DNA from: Gemmatimonadota bacterium
GTDB taxonomy: Bacteria; Gemmatimonadota; Gemmatimonadetes; Gemmatimonadales; GWC2-71-9
Length of the DNA stretch: 41,520 nt
Assembly (NCBI GenBank): GCA_025358055.1
Contig: JANYKV010000168.1
Coordinates: 1 to 41,520 of the forward strand
Reading direction: 5' to 3'
Under the pieces are notes generated by a model. That model worked only from the letters and a program-made list of their open reading frames with translations. It was not told the DNA's origin and did not search any database. Shown here in pieces: positions 1 through 8,314 of this stretch (position 1 is the first letter of the stretch; every line of letters begins with the position of its first letter). The position numbers were made by a program, and so were the translations under genes.

Positions 1-351
1 GGCGCGAAAAGCGCCGATATCGCCACGCAAATCAAGAACCTCATGTTCGTCTTCGAGGATCTCAAACTCCTCGATGGCCGGGCCATGCAGCGGCTGCTCC
101 GCGAAGTGGACAGCAAAGAACTCGCGCTGGCACTCAAGGCCGCCAGCGAGGAACTCAAACAACACATTCTGAGCAACATGTCCGAGCGCGCGGCCCAAGC
201 GCTCCTGGAAGAGATCGAATTCATGGGGCCGGTGAAAGTCCGCGACGTCGAGGCGGCGCACGTGCGGATCATCGAGGTCATGCGCAGTCTCGAGGATTCC
301 GGCGAAATCACGGTCAGTGGTCGTGGTGGAGACGATGATGTCATTGCCTGA
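1..351 (+). CDS. fliG: Flagellar motor switch protein FliG, C-terminal part (gene starts before the window)
   Basis: This is the 3' end of fliG; the reading frame is open from base 1. FliG is the rotor protein of the C-ring whose C-terminal domain meets the MotA stator and generates torque. The visible 116 residues carry the FliG-C signature, with IKNLMFVFEDL followed by LLREVDSKELALALK, where the charged Glu/Lys/Arg residues that face MotA lie. The end, with an acidic tail after the helix containing VRDVEAAHVRIIEVMRSLEDSGEI, is normal for the family. fliH starts inside its last codons, so the two are translationally coupled. Identification is firm; only the N-terminal and middle domains are missing, because of the window edge. 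Confidence 0.96.
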   Translation, partial: GAKSADIATQIKNLMFVFEDLKLLDGRAMQRLLREVDSKELALALKAASEELKQHILSNMSERAAQALLEEIEFMGPVKVRDVEAAHVRIIEVMRSLEDSGEITVSGRGGDDDVIA

Positions 352-973
352 CCCACCGCCGACTCCTTGGCTCGTCGCCCGGGAACCGGCGGCCCCCGCG
401 GATTGGCCGATTCCGGACCTCCAGAGCGGTCGGGCGTTGAGCGCCGGGTCCGATGGCCGGGAATCATTGGCGCCCGACGCCACGGGCGAGGAGCTCGCTT
501 ACGAACGGGGCCATGCGGCAGGGATGAGCGATGGCTATGCCCGCGCAGAACAATACGCGGCTCCGGCGCGGGAGGCGTTGGTTGCATTGGTAACAGCGCT
601 CGAAGCCGCACAGCAATCGTTCGCCCGGGACTGGGAGCGGAATCTCCACGCCCTGGCCATCGCGATCGCGGAACGGCTGTTCGAACGGGAGATCGCCGTC
701 GACCCGAGCCTCTTACGCGACCTCATCCGGCGCGCGAGCGATCTGTTGCCAAGCGAAGTGTCCTTCGATATCCGGCTCAATCCCGACGACCTTCATGCGC
801 TCGGTGAACATCTCGAACTGTACGCGGATGATGGGCGCGCGTTGCCGGTCCACTGGATCGCCGACCATGCGCTCGATCGCGGGAGCTTCATTCTCGACAG
901 CCCGCAACGAATTATCGACGGCCGAGCCGATGTGGCCCTCCGAAACCTCTATGAACGACTCGGCCATGATTGA
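338..973 (+). CDS. fliH: Flagellar export apparatus stator-like protein FliH
   Basis: FliH binds the export ATPase FliI and links it to the C-ring and export gate, as peripheral-stalk subunits do in F-type ATPases. The protein has a low-complexity proline-rich N-terminus, a central helical stretch rich in Ala and Glu, and a C-terminal domain with the pattern ALAIAIAERLFEREIAVDPSL followed by LRLNPDDLHAL-like residues, typical of FliH/HrpE. I chose ATG 338 because GGAG at 328-331 sits six bases upstream; ATG 335 and GTG 317 are alternatives in the same frame. It overlaps fliG and fliI. Length (211 aa) fits the family. Sequence conservation in FliH is low, so position between fliG and fliI is part of the evidence. 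Confidence 0.88.
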   Translation: MSLPDPPPTPWLVAREPAAPADWPIPDLQSGRALSAGSDGRESLAPDATGEELAYERGHAAGMSDGYARAEQYAAPAREALVALVTALEAAQQSFARDWERNLHALAIAIAERLFEREIAVDPSLLRDLIRRASDLLPSEVSFDIRLNPDDLHALGEHLELYADDGRALPVHWIADHALDRGSFILDSPQRIIDGRADVALRNLYERLGHD

Positions 974-2318
974 CCTCAACGCCCCGGACGTCACCGACGC
1001 CATCAGCATCGTGCGGAGCTCGCCGCGATTGGCCGTGCACGGCCGCGTGACTCGCGTCATTGGCCAGGTCGTCGAAGCCACATCGCTCGAGGTGGCCGTC
1101 GGGGAGGTCTGCCGGATCGCCCTGGACGCCCGCATGGGCGTCCTGGCGCAGGTCGTTGGATTTCACGAGCGAGGCATTCTCCTCATGCCCCTCGGCGATA
1201 TCGAGGGGATTCATCCAGGGGATGTCGTCATTCCCTTAGGTCGGTCGCTGTACGTCGATGTTGGCGAAGGATTGATCGGCCGGGTCATCAACGGTCTCGG
1301 GCGGGTGATCGATGGCGGGGGGCCGGTCGGCATCACGCGGCGGTGTCCGCTGAATGCCGAGCCCCCGAATCCGCTCGAGCGTACCCGAATCGCTTCGGCG
1401 TTGTGTACGGGAGTCCGCGCGATCGACGGCCTGATCACGCTGGGACGGGGGCAGCGCATCGGGATCATGGCGGGGAGTGGGGTCGGGAAGAGCGTTCTGT
1501 TAGGAATGATCGCGCGCCAGACGAATGCCGATGTGAACGTCATCGCACTCCTCGGCGAGCGCGGCCGCGAGGTGAGGGACTTCATCGAGCGCGATTTGGG
1601 CCCCGAGGGGCTTCGCCGGTCGATCATCGTCGTGGCAACTAGCGATCAAGCGGCCGTGGTCCGGGCCACCGGAGCGTTGGTGGCGACTGCGATTGCGGAG
1701 TACTTCCGGGACGCCGGGCGCAACGTCCTTCTCATGATGGATTCGGTGACGCGGGTCGCCATGGCCTGGCGTGAAATTGGCCTCTCGGTCGGGGAGCCGC
1801 CAACGACCAAAGGCTATCCCCCCTCCGTCTTTGCGGCGCTACCGCGACTCCTCGAACGCGCGGGCACCGGCCGGCGCGGCAGCATAACAGGGCTGTACAC
1901 CGTTCTCGTCGAGGGTGACGATTTCAACGAGCCCGTCTCTGACTCTACCAGGTCGATTCTCGATGGGCACATTGTCCTCTCCCGAAAACTCGCCCAAACC
2001 AAACACTTTCCCGCGATCGACGTGCTGGACAGTGTCAGCCGGGTGCGTGACGATGTCGTGGACCGCGAACAATTGCAGGCCGCGAACACATTCCTCCGGT
2101 TGGAGGCCGCCTATCGCTCCGCGGAAGACCTGATTGCCGTTGGCGCGTACAAGGCCGGGGCCGATCGACTAGTCGATGCGGCGATCGCCCTTCGGCCCGA
2201 CCTTCTCGCGTTTCTCCAGCAACGTCCCGAGGAACGCGGCACCCTCGAAGCGACGCGGACTCGCCTCCTGCAGCTAGCGCTCCGGGCCGACCATGTGGCT
2301 CCAGGAGGACCGGCGTGA
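951..2318 (+). CDS. fliI: Flagellum-specific ATP synthase FliI (export ATPase)
   Basis: FliI is the hexameric ATPase at the cytoplasmic face of the flagellar type III export gate; it helps unload chaperone-substrate complexes. The Walker A loop GSGVGKS lies at about residues 175-181, Walker B is in NVLLMMDSVTRVAMA, and the family motif GEPPTTKGYPPSVFA follows. Length, 455 aa, is standard. The frame is open further upstream, but ATG 951 or ATG 966 is the likely start since residues upstream do not resemble FliI; both overlap the end of fliH, and neither has a strong ribosome binding site. The stop codon overlaps the GTG of fliJ. Identification is firm. Confidence 0.97.
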   Translation: MNDSAMIDLNAPDVTDAISIVRSSPRLAVHGRVTRVIGQVVEATSLEVAVGEVCRIALDARMGVLAQVVGFHERGILLMPLGDIEGIHPGDVVIPLGRSLYVDVGEGLIGRVINGLGRVIDGGGPVGITRRCPLNAEPPNPLERTRIASALCTGVRAIDGLITLGRGQRIGIMAGSGVGKSVLLGMIARQTNADVNVIALLGERGREVRDFIERDLGPEGLRRSIIVVATSDQAAVVRATGALVATAIAEYFRDAGRNVLLMMDSVTRVAMAWREIGLSVGEPPTTKGYPPSVFAALPRLLERAGTGRRGSITGLYTVLVEGDDFNEPVSDSTRSILDGHIVLSRKLAQTKHFPAIDVLDSVSRVRDDVVDREQLQAANTFLRLEAAYRSAEDLIAVGAYKAGADRLVDAAIALRPDLLAFLQQRPEERGTLEATRTRLLQLALRADHVAPGGPA

Positions 2319-2767
2319 AGCGCTTCCGCTTTCGGCTCCAGCGACTCCTCGAACTGCGGGAGGCGAGCGAGGCGGCCCAAGCCCATGCGCTCCTTGTCGC
2401 GCGGGTCGAAGAGGAAGCGCAGCAGCAGCAGTATCGCGCTCGCGTCGCTGAGCTGGAACGAATGCGGGAGCAGCTGAACGTCGGACCTTCAGGCGCAATC
2501 CCGGCGGGTGCCTTGCAAAACCTGGGACTCACCACCGATGCGGCCGACGAGAACCTTCGCGCCGCGGAGGCTTCGCACGCGATTGCCGAGAAGACCGTGG
2601 AGGCGGAACGGGAGCGCTTCGAGCGCGCCCGGGTCGAGCGGCGAGTCGTCGAGCGACTGCGCGAACACCGAAAGACGATCTGGCGCGGCGATCACGATCG
2701 GGAAGAGCAGAAACAGAGCGATGAGGCGGCCCTGAGTAAACACGGCATGCGGGAGCCTGGATCATGA
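2315..2767 (+). CDS. fliJ: Flagellar export protein FliJ
   Basis: FliJ is a small coiled-coil protein that enters the FliI ring like the gamma subunit of F1 and also helps chaperone cycling. The start MKRFRFRLQRLLELRE is the classic FliJ opening. The rest is a long charged helix rich in Glu, Arg, Ala and Gln, as expected for an antiparallel coiled coil, with 150 residues in total. The GTG start overlaps the fliI stop (GTGA) and has AGGAGG at 2303-2308, an excellent ribosome binding site. Overlap with the next gene is ATGA. Confident from both sequence and position. Confidence 0.93.
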   Translation: MKRFRFRLQRLLELREASEAAQAHALLVARVEEEAQQQQYRARVAELERMREQLNVGPSGAIPAGALQNLGLTTDAADENLRAAEASHAIAEKTVEAERERFERARVERRVVERLREHRKTIWRGDHDREEQKQSDEAALSKHGMREPGS

Positions 2768-3171
2768 ACCTCTTCGTGCTCTGTGTCATCCTCATGGCCG
2801 CGACCAGCAGCGTCGTTACGTTGACGTCCCACGCCCGGCCCGGGCGCGAGGTTGTCTCCGATACGCTTAAGCAAGTGGCCGATAGTGATAGCGTCGCGAA
2901 AGCATCGGGCAAACCAGTGCTGAGCGCATCCGCTGCGCGGGAGGAAGAGACTCGCGGGCCGAAGCTTGTCGGAAGGATCCTGCTCAGTATGAAGGCCGAC
3001 GAGGCTGCGAAGATCCTGGGGCGCCTCTCCGACGAACAAATCGAGGGAGTCCTTCGCCAAATGGGCGCTCGGAGCGCGGGAGCGCTGCTGGCCAAGCTGC
3101 CTCCGGAGCGCGCGGCGCTTTTGAGTCAACGCCTCCTCGGATCCTCCCTCTCGAAAGTAGCCAAGCAATGA
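2764..3171 (+). CDS. MotE-like protein with an MgtE N-terminal-type helical domain
   Basis: A 135-residue protein between fliJ and fliK. The N-terminus is a hydrophobic segment (residues 1-18) that would act as a signal anchor, followed by a polar linker. The C-terminal 65 residues carry the repeated helical pattern MKADEAAKILGRLSDEQIEG then LAKLPPERAALLSQRL, which is the MgtE intracellular N-domain fold also seen in the middle of FliG. Small anchored proteins with this domain are annotated MotE-like in many flagellar operons and are thought to act in the periplasm or at the stator; MotE of Sinorhizobium is a chaperone for MotC. Function here is inferred from domain and position. The end overlaps fliK by ATGA. 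Confidence 0.72.
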   Translation: MNLFVLCVILMAATSSVVTLTSHARPGREVVSDTLKQVADSDSVAKASGKPVLSASAAREEETRGPKLVGRILLSMKADEAAKILGRLSDEQIEGVLRQMGARSAGALLAKLPPERAALLSQRLLGSSLSKVAKQ

Positions 3172-5396
3172 CCGCTATCCCGGCCGCATTGGTTCCCAGT
3201 CCAAGTGACGTGGCGTCCGCCGATTCACACGGGCCGGCTGGTTCGCCGGCGCGGGCGAGCGGAGATCGGAGCGATGGGTTTAGCCTCGCGCTTCAAGCTG
3301 CACTGATGTCCCAGCCCATTGTGGTGACATCTGGGCGGCCGCCCGCGCTTCCAGCCCTGGAGCCGGCGATGCCGGCGTCGAGCAACGGCGCTGCCGAACC
3401 GACCCAATCGTCGGTGGGGGACGGGCCCACGGCCTCGCCGGTAGCTGGGTCCCTGAGATCCGAACCGGCAAAGCCTGATCAAAAGGCGTCGGCGGGCTTG
3501 CCCGGGCCTCGTATTGCGATGGTGCCTCCGCTGTCGGCCGCCGTATCTGAGGTGCTCATTCCGATGGTGCCTCCGTCGTTGCCGACACTCGCGCCCGAGC
3601 TTCGGGTAGGGACGTCGCCCGTGAGCCGAGCCCCGCTTTCTGAGCCGCTCGCTTCACCCGACACCCCCGGGCGCGGCGATGCGATCTCGGCCGCACCGCA
3701 ACAGACCGATGAGTCGAACCTCCTTGGTAGCATCAACGAGTCACTTCGCGCGGATGCAAAGGGTTCCGTGCACACCGAGGTTCCGCCCGCTGGAGTGGTG
3801 GCCTACCCCCGAGTGGCAGCCGCGAAGGCTGCTGCAAAACAGGTGAAGGCTGAGGTCGCGACCGCGGAGAAAAGCGCGTGCGTCGTGGGAGACGTCATGG
3901 TTGGTGCCATCGGAGAGATGACTCCAAAGGCCACGGGAGACAAAAGCGACGCAGGCGTGGAGGTGACGAGGGTCTCTAAGGATATTCCCCAAGGTGTGAG
4001 TTCCGAGTCGCTGGCGAACGCCGGCGCAGCGGCGTGCGCTGCCTCCCCGCCGCCGGTGACGCAACGCCGAGGAGCCAGCATGGAGGAAAGGCCGAGTAGC
4101 ACGGACATGACCGGCGGTGATGCTGGGGGAGGTTCTGCGTGGCAGCGAGCGCCCGTCGCGGAGTCCTTCCACCGCCAAACAGCAGACCGACTGCCTTTTC
4201 GAGACTCGGTGATTTCGGAAGGCCGCGCCGACAGCGCGGCCGGGTCGACCGCATCAGATGCTGGTCCGAGCCATGAGACGATTGGCGGGGCAGGGGCTGA
4301 ACATGTCTCCGGCGTGAAGTCCCCGCCGCCGGCGCAAAGCAACGCGACGCGTCTCATCGGACTTCAAGCCCTCGATCTTCGCGATGCAAAGGTTGTGGGG
4401 CTCACCCTGAACGGTGGATCAGATCGACTGGCGGCGCGGCCGAGCGGGGCCGTCCTGCCTCTAGCGATGCCGGTGGGCGTCCCCGATCTGACTGTGCCAG
4501 GGAACCACACTCTTCCTAAGGACCAATGGAGCACCCGGCTCCCATCGTCCGTTCATCCTGCTCTTGCAGTGGAATCGGGAGAAAACCAGGGGGACAAGCG
4601 TCGATCGTTCAGTGGCAACAACGCAGCAACGTTCCGGGCGAATTCAGTGGCTCGGGTCACCGGCAACGCTCTCCACGCCGGTGCCGCGGCTCATCCGGTA
4701 AAGAGTCGATTGGAACCAGACCGGGTGCCGATTGATCGTCAATCGACGGTTGGGACCACCAACGACCTACCCGTGGAAGGGAACCGGGATGGCACCGACA
4801 AGCCGGCCCCCCAAAGTCCTCTGGCGACGCAAGCAGCTCGCGAATCGCTCGGTCGATCGCCCAACCTCGCCGCGGCCGGTCCGAGCCTCATCTCCACCTC
4901 GATTGATTCGATGATCAAAGCGACCGAGCCCGCCGTTGAATTCCGGTCCGATCCCGTGCTCAATCCCGCCCATCGGGTTCGCTCCGATCAGGTCACCATC
5001 CAACTCGGCGACGATACCGGAGTGCAGGGCAGTGTCCGGGTATCGGTTCGAGGTCAAACGGTGCGAGCAACCATCACCACCCCAGATGGCGACTCGGCCA
5101 CTCGTCTCACGGCTGGTGTCGGCGAGCTGCAACGGAACCTTGCCAATCAAGGGTTCACCAGCTCCCGCGTGAGTGTTCAGGCGCCCAATAGTTCGCCGGC
5201 GATCGATCCGCGGCTGTCGGGACCAGGCTCTTCGCGGACGGTCGGAAGCGCCACCCCGAGCAACGCGCAGCGGGACACCGGCTCGGATGGCCGGAGCCGA
5301 GAGCAGGAGACGACGCGGCAGAATCGTCGATCGTCTCAGGAACGACTGCCCCAACGATCACCTCAGGACCCAGAAGCAAAGGAGAAGGGACGATGA
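3168..5396 (+). CDS. fliK: Flagellar hook-length control protein FliK
   Basis: FliK measures hook length during export and switches FlhB specificity from hook to filament substrates. The protein has 742 residues: a long, compositionally biased N-terminal ruler rich in Ala, Ser, Pro and Gly with no recognisable fold, and near the C-terminus (about residues 600-675) a flg_hook domain. In that domain, VTIQLGDD, VSVRGQTVRATITTPD and LTAGVGELQRNLANQGF match the family. A charged Gln/Arg tail follows. It is longer than the roughly 400-residue enteric FliK. It lies directly before flgD and flgE, whose assembly it controls, and overlaps flgD by ATGA. Confidence 0.9.
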   Translation: MTAIPAALVPSPSDVASADSHGPAGSPARASGDRSDGFSLALQAALMSQPIVVTSGRPPALPALEPAMPASSNGAAEPTQSSVGDGPTASPVAGSLRSEPAKPDQKASAGLPGPRIAMVPPLSAAVSEVLIPMVPPSLPTLAPELRVGTSPVSRAPLSEPLASPDTPGRGDAISAAPQQTDESNLLGSINESLRADAKGSVHTEVPPAGVVAYPRVAAAKAAAKQVKAEVATAEKSACVVGDVMVGAIGEMTPKATGDKSDAGVEVTRVSKDIPQGVSSESLANAGAAACAASPPPVTQRRGASMEERPSSTDMTGGDAGGGSAWQRAPVAESFHRQTADRLPFRDSVISEGRADSAAGSTASDAGPSHETIGGAGAEHVSGVKSPPPAQSNATRLIGLQALDLRDAKVVGLTLNGGSDRLAARPSGAVLPLAMPVGVPDLTVPGNHTLPKDQWSTRLPSSVHPALAVESGENQGDKRRSFSGNNAATFRANSVARVTGNALHAGAAAHPVKSRLEPDRVPIDRQSTVGTTNDLPVEGNRDGTDKPAPQSPLATQAARESLGRSPNLAAAGPSLISTSIDSMIKATEPAVEFRSDPVLNPAHRVRSDQVTIQLGDDTGVQGSVRVSVRGQTVRATITTPDGDSATRLTAGVGELQRNLANQGFTSSRVSVQAPNSSPAIDPRLSGPGSSRTVGSATPSNAQRDTGSDGRSREQETTRQNRRSSQERLPQRSPQDPEAKEKGR

Positions 5397-6082
5397 CCAG
5401 CATTGCGCCCGTCAATCAAGGGCCGAAGTCGCCGATTTCAAGTGTGATTTCCACAACGCCGACAGGCTCTACTCGGACCGTGTCAGGCAACAACCAGCTC
5501 GGGAAAGATGAGTTTCTGAAACTCTTGGTGGCGCAGCTAAAGAACCAAGATCCGCTGAGTCCGCTCAAGCCGGAGGAGTTTGCCGCCCAATTGGCCCAAT
5601 TCACGAGCGTGGAGCAACTCACCAAGCTCAATGATACCGTCGCGGCACAATCGGCTGCCAACGATCTGAACAAGACACTCAACCAAACCACGTTGAGCGT
5701 GACCTTGTTGGGACGGCAGGTGGTGGCCAAAGGCAACCAAGTTTCGATTCCGGGCGGTGGTGGGGGAGCCGTGCAGGTCAACGTGGGGGGCGCGGGAGGC
5801 ACTGGAACCCTTCACTTACTCGATTCCGTCGGCAACGAGGTCGCCACCCAGACTCTTGGCTTCATGGGACCCGGGAGCCAGCAGATTGCCCTGTCCTCGA
5901 AATTGCCGCCGGGGAACTGGCACTACAGTGTCACGGTGAACGATGGCTCGGGCAGGGCGGTGGCCGTGAACACCTTCACGTCGGGCGTGGTCTCCGGAGT
6001 GGACTTTGTCAACGGTGCTCTCATGCTCAAGATCGGCAGTGCGCTCGTCTCCACCAATGATTTGGTTGAAATCAAACCTTGA
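5393..6082 (+). CDS. flgD: Flagellar hook capping protein FlgD
   Basis: FlgD is the scaffold cap at the tip of the growing hook and is needed for FlgE assembly. The family hallmark LGKDEFLKLLVAQLKNQDPL is followed by EEFAAQLAQFTSVEQL, in the N-terminal third. The C-terminal half contains the FlgD Ig-like/tudor region, with a glycine-rich loop and the repeated pattern NVGGAGGTGTLHLLDSVG and LPPGNWHYSVTVNDG. Length (229 aa) is normal. It is coupled to fliK upstream and precedes flgE by 75 bases. Confidence 0.96.
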   Translation: MTSIAPVNQGPKSPISSVISTTPTGSTRTVSGNNQLGKDEFLKLLVAQLKNQDPLSPLKPEEFAAQLAQFTSVEQLTKLNDTVAAQSAANDLNKTLNQTTLSVTLLGRQVVAKGNQVSIPGGGGGAVQVNVGGAGGTGTLHLLDSVGNEVATQTLGFMGPGSQQIALSSKLPPGNWHYSVTVNDGSGRAVAVNTFTSGVVSGVDFVNGALMLKIGSALVSTNDLVEIKP

Positions 6083-6157
6083 TCGTAATGTCTTGAATGC
6101 CGTAGCTCGATCGGTTCGCGTGTCGTTTCACCCTCTGGCGGGAAGGAAGTACGGTTT

Positions 6158-7420
6158 ATGATGCGGTCGCTCTTCTCCGGCGTCTCTGGACTCCGGAATC
6201 ACCAAACGATGATGGACGTCATCGGAAACAACATTGCGAACGTCAACACGGTCGCGTTCAAGGCCTCCCGTGTGACGTTCAAGGAAGCCTTCGCCCAGCT
6301 CCTCCAAGGCGCGTCGCGTCCGCCGGGGAATACCGGCGGTATCAACCCGATCCAGATTGGTTCCGGGATGAACATCGGGAGTATCGATCAGCTGTTCACC
6401 CAAGGAAGCCTGCAGTCGACCGGTCAGACCACCGATATGGCGATTCAGGGGACCGGGTTCTTCGTCCTGAGCGACGGTTCAAAGCGGGTGTATTCGCGTG
6501 CCGGGAACTTCCAGCTCGATGCCAACGGCCGCCTGATCGCCCCAAATAACGGGTTCGTTGTTCAAGGTATCAACGCCGATCCTTCCGGCAACTTTTCCGG
6601 GGCCGCGTCCATTACGGACATCGTGCTGCCGCTAGGCCAGAAGTCGCCGCCAAAGGCGACCAGCAAGATCACGTTGACCGGCAACCTCGATCAGAAAGCC
6701 CTCGTGGGTGATACCCATGACATGGCAATCACCGTCTATGACGCGGCTGGGGCAGCGCACAACCTGCAAGTGACCTTCACCAATACGGGGGTAGGAACTT
6801 GGACCTGGCAGGCCACAATCAATGACGGTACCGGTCAGGTAACGGTGAACGGACAGGATGCCGGTTCCGCGACATTCAGTCCCACTGGCGCCCTTCTCAC
6901 CTTCACCGGTGGTACGCCCCTCGATGTCGACCCGGGCACCGTGGGCGGCGGCGACAACTTTCCGGTGACGATCAATCCCGGCACCATCAACGGCATCGAT
7001 GGTCTGTCCGGGTTTGCCAAGCAATCCAACGCCGTCGTGACATTTCAGGACGGCTACCAGGCCGGTGACCTGAATGACATCAGCGTTGACACGCATGGCG
7101 TGATTACCGGGTTTTTCACCAACGGCGTTAGCCGGAGCTTGGCTCAGGTGACGCTCGCCGCTTTCAATAACCCCTCGGGCCTCCTCCGAGCCGGCGACAA
7201 CGTGTTTGCCGAGTCGGCCAACTCCGGAATTGCGGTCTTAGGATTCGCGGGCAGCAGCAATACCTCGACCGTCACTCCGGGCGCGCTCGAGAATTCCAAC
7301 GTGGACCTGTCCCAGGAGTTCACCAACATGATCATCGCCCAGCGTGGCTTCCAGGCCAATGCTCGGGTAATCACGACCTCCGATGAAATGCTGACGGAGT
7401 TGGTGAATCTGAAGCGGTAG
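6158..7420 (+). CDS. flgE: Flagellar hook protein FlgE
   Basis: FlgE polymerises into the flexible hook outside the outer membrane. The N-terminal heptad region has MRSLFSGVSGL and IGNNIANVNTVAFKASR, and the C-terminal region has LENSNVDLSQEFTNMIIAQR then GFQANARVITTSDEML, both standard for rod/hook axial proteins. The middle holds the variable D1/D2 beta domains, including a FlgE D2-type segment around residues 170-270. Total length is 420 aa. ATG 6158 is preceded by GGAAGGA at 6141-6147. It is the last gene of the first flagellar block; a hairpin follows 28 bases after its stop. Confidence 0.96.
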   Translation: MMRSLFSGVSGLRNHQTMMDVIGNNIANVNTVAFKASRVTFKEAFAQLLQGASRPPGNTGGINPIQIGSGMNIGSIDQLFTQGSLQSTGQTTDMAIQGTGFFVLSDGSKRVYSRAGNFQLDANGRLIAPNNGFVVQGINADPSGNFSGAASITDIVLPLGQKSPPKATSKITLTGNLDQKALVGDTHDMAITVYDAAGAAHNLQVTFTNTGVGTWTWQATINDGTGQVTVNGQDAGSATFSPTGALLTFTGGTPLDVDPGTVGGGDNFPVTINPGTINGIDGLSGFAKQSNAVVTFQDGYQAGDLNDISVDTHGVITGFFTNGVSRSLAQVTLAAFNNPSGLLRAGDNVFAESANSGIAVLGFAGSSNTSTVTPGALENSNVDLSQEFTNMIIAQRGFQANARVITTSDEMLTELVNLKR

Positions 7421-7447
7421 GGATCGAGTTCGCAGGTCGTGGGGTTA

Positions 7448-7484
7448 GGGAGTAGGCGCGCCGTTGCTGGGGGCGCCTACTCCC
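7448..7484 (+). terminator. Hairpin after flgE, possible terminator
   Basis: GGGAGTAGGCGC (7448-7459) is perfectly complementary to GCGCCTACTCCC (7473-7484) with a 13-base loop. It begins 28 bases after the flgE stop, where the first flagellar block ends. No T-run follows, so it may be a processing or Rho-assisted site rather than an intrinsic terminator. Confidence 0.5.
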
Positions 7485-7706
7485 GCCCTTGTTCCAGGAA
7501 TCCGCGCCCGTTTCTGGTGGCACTCCGGCGGGTCCAGTACCGGCAACTTTCACCCACTCCGCACGGCAGACTCTTCCCCTCTTTCACGGCACGTTAGACG
7601 TCCTGGTGAAACCCCAGCCCGCGGCGTTCTAGGCTCGGCATGCCAACCCCTTTGACCTGAGGCATATACACCATTTGGTCGATCCAGCGATGGAAGCACG
7701 CCTACG

Positions 7707-7722
7707 TGGTACGGCCGTTGCT
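7707..7722 (+). promoter_or_regulatory. Sigma-54 (RpoN) type promoter for fliL operon
   Basis: TGGTAC, five bases GGCCG, then TTGCT, followed by a T-rich stretch. This matches the sigma-54 consensus TGGCAC-N5-TTGCW at all positions except one, with the invariant GG and GC dinucleotides correctly spaced by ten bases. The predicted start of transcription is about 45 bases before the fliL ATG. Such promoters need an AAA+ activator, which is not encoded in the window. Confidence 0.7.
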
Positions 7723-7780
7723 TTTGTGATGTGGAGAGGATTCTCCGTCATTCAATCCGATTTCTCCCGTGTAGGACACT

Positions 7781-8302
7781 ATGGCTGACCACGCGACACC
7801 AGAGGCGGCGGAAGGCGGCGAAGTGGTTGCCGCGACCCCCAAGAAATCCGGAAGTGCCCTCATGATTGGGGTCGTTGCCCTGGCGGCCGCCGCGGGTGGT
7901 GCCGTCGGGTTCTACGTGCTCGCGCCTCGGTCCGCTCCGGCCAAGGCCACGGTCGAAGAGGGTGGGCGCAAACCGAAGGACAGCGGGAAGGAGGAAGCGA
8001 TCGGGCGGGTGTATCGCATGGACAATCTGATCGTGAATCCAGCCGGGTCCCAGGGAGCGCGGTTCCTCATGGTCAGTCTAGCCGTCGAGGCGCCGGATCC
8101 GAAGCTCGAGTCGGAGCTCAAGGCTCGGGATTCGCAGCTCCGGGATCTGGTCATCACGCTCCTGCAGCAACAGACCATGGAGACCTTGAGCCAGCCGGGG
8201 ATTCGCGATTCGATCAAACGCCAGGTCGCGGATACCGTGAGCGCTCTCGTCGGTTCGCGTGAAACGCTCCGGGTCTATATCCCCCAGTTCGTCATTCAAT
8301 AG
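7781..8302 (+). CDS. fliL: Flagellar basal body-associated protein FliL
   Basis: FliL is an inner-membrane protein that rings the stator units and supports torque. A short cytoplasmic N-terminus is followed by one membrane segment (about residues 26-47, ALMIGVVALAAAAGGAVGFY) and a periplasmic SPFH-like domain. In it, RVYRMDNLIVNPAGS and RFLMVSLAVEA are typical, as is the C-terminal pattern IRDSIKRQVADTVSAL. Length is 173 aa. AGGA lies just upstream of ATG 7781. It is first gene of the second flagellar block, behind a sigma-54 site, and precedes fliM by 12 bases. Confidence 0.94.
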   Translation: MADHATPEAAEGGEVVAATPKKSGSALMIGVVALAAAAGGAVGFYVLAPRSAPAKATVEEGGRKPKDSGKEEAIGRVYRMDNLIVNPAGSQGARFLMVSLAVEAPDPKLESELKARDSQLRDLVITLLQQQTMETLSQPGIRDSIKRQVADTVSALVGSRETLRVYIPQFVIQ

Positions 8303-8314
8303 CCGACGATCCTC

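Larger units (their letters stand above)
7421..7780. other. Intergenic region between flgE and fliL
   Basis: No open frame in this 360-base stretch looks coding. It holds a 12-bp hairpin at 7448-7484 close to flgE and a sigma-54-type promoter at 7707-7722 close to fliL. Between 7490 and 7700 I see nothing recognisable. A TGGCAC at 7518-7523 has no matching -12 element. Confidence 0.7.

Noticed and set aside
3741-4357. Long minus-strand open frames inside fliK
   Set aside because: They are mirror frames of a high-GC coding gene, with no recognisable motifs and biased Arg/Ala/Pro composition.
7518-7533. TGGCAC resembling a sigma-54 -24 element
   Set aside because: The position of the -12 GC is occupied by GG, so the essential dinucleotide is missing; the site at 7707 is far better.
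7652-7670. TTGACC and TATACA resembling sigma-70 elements before fliL
   Set aside because: Only about seven bases separate them, too few for a promoter.
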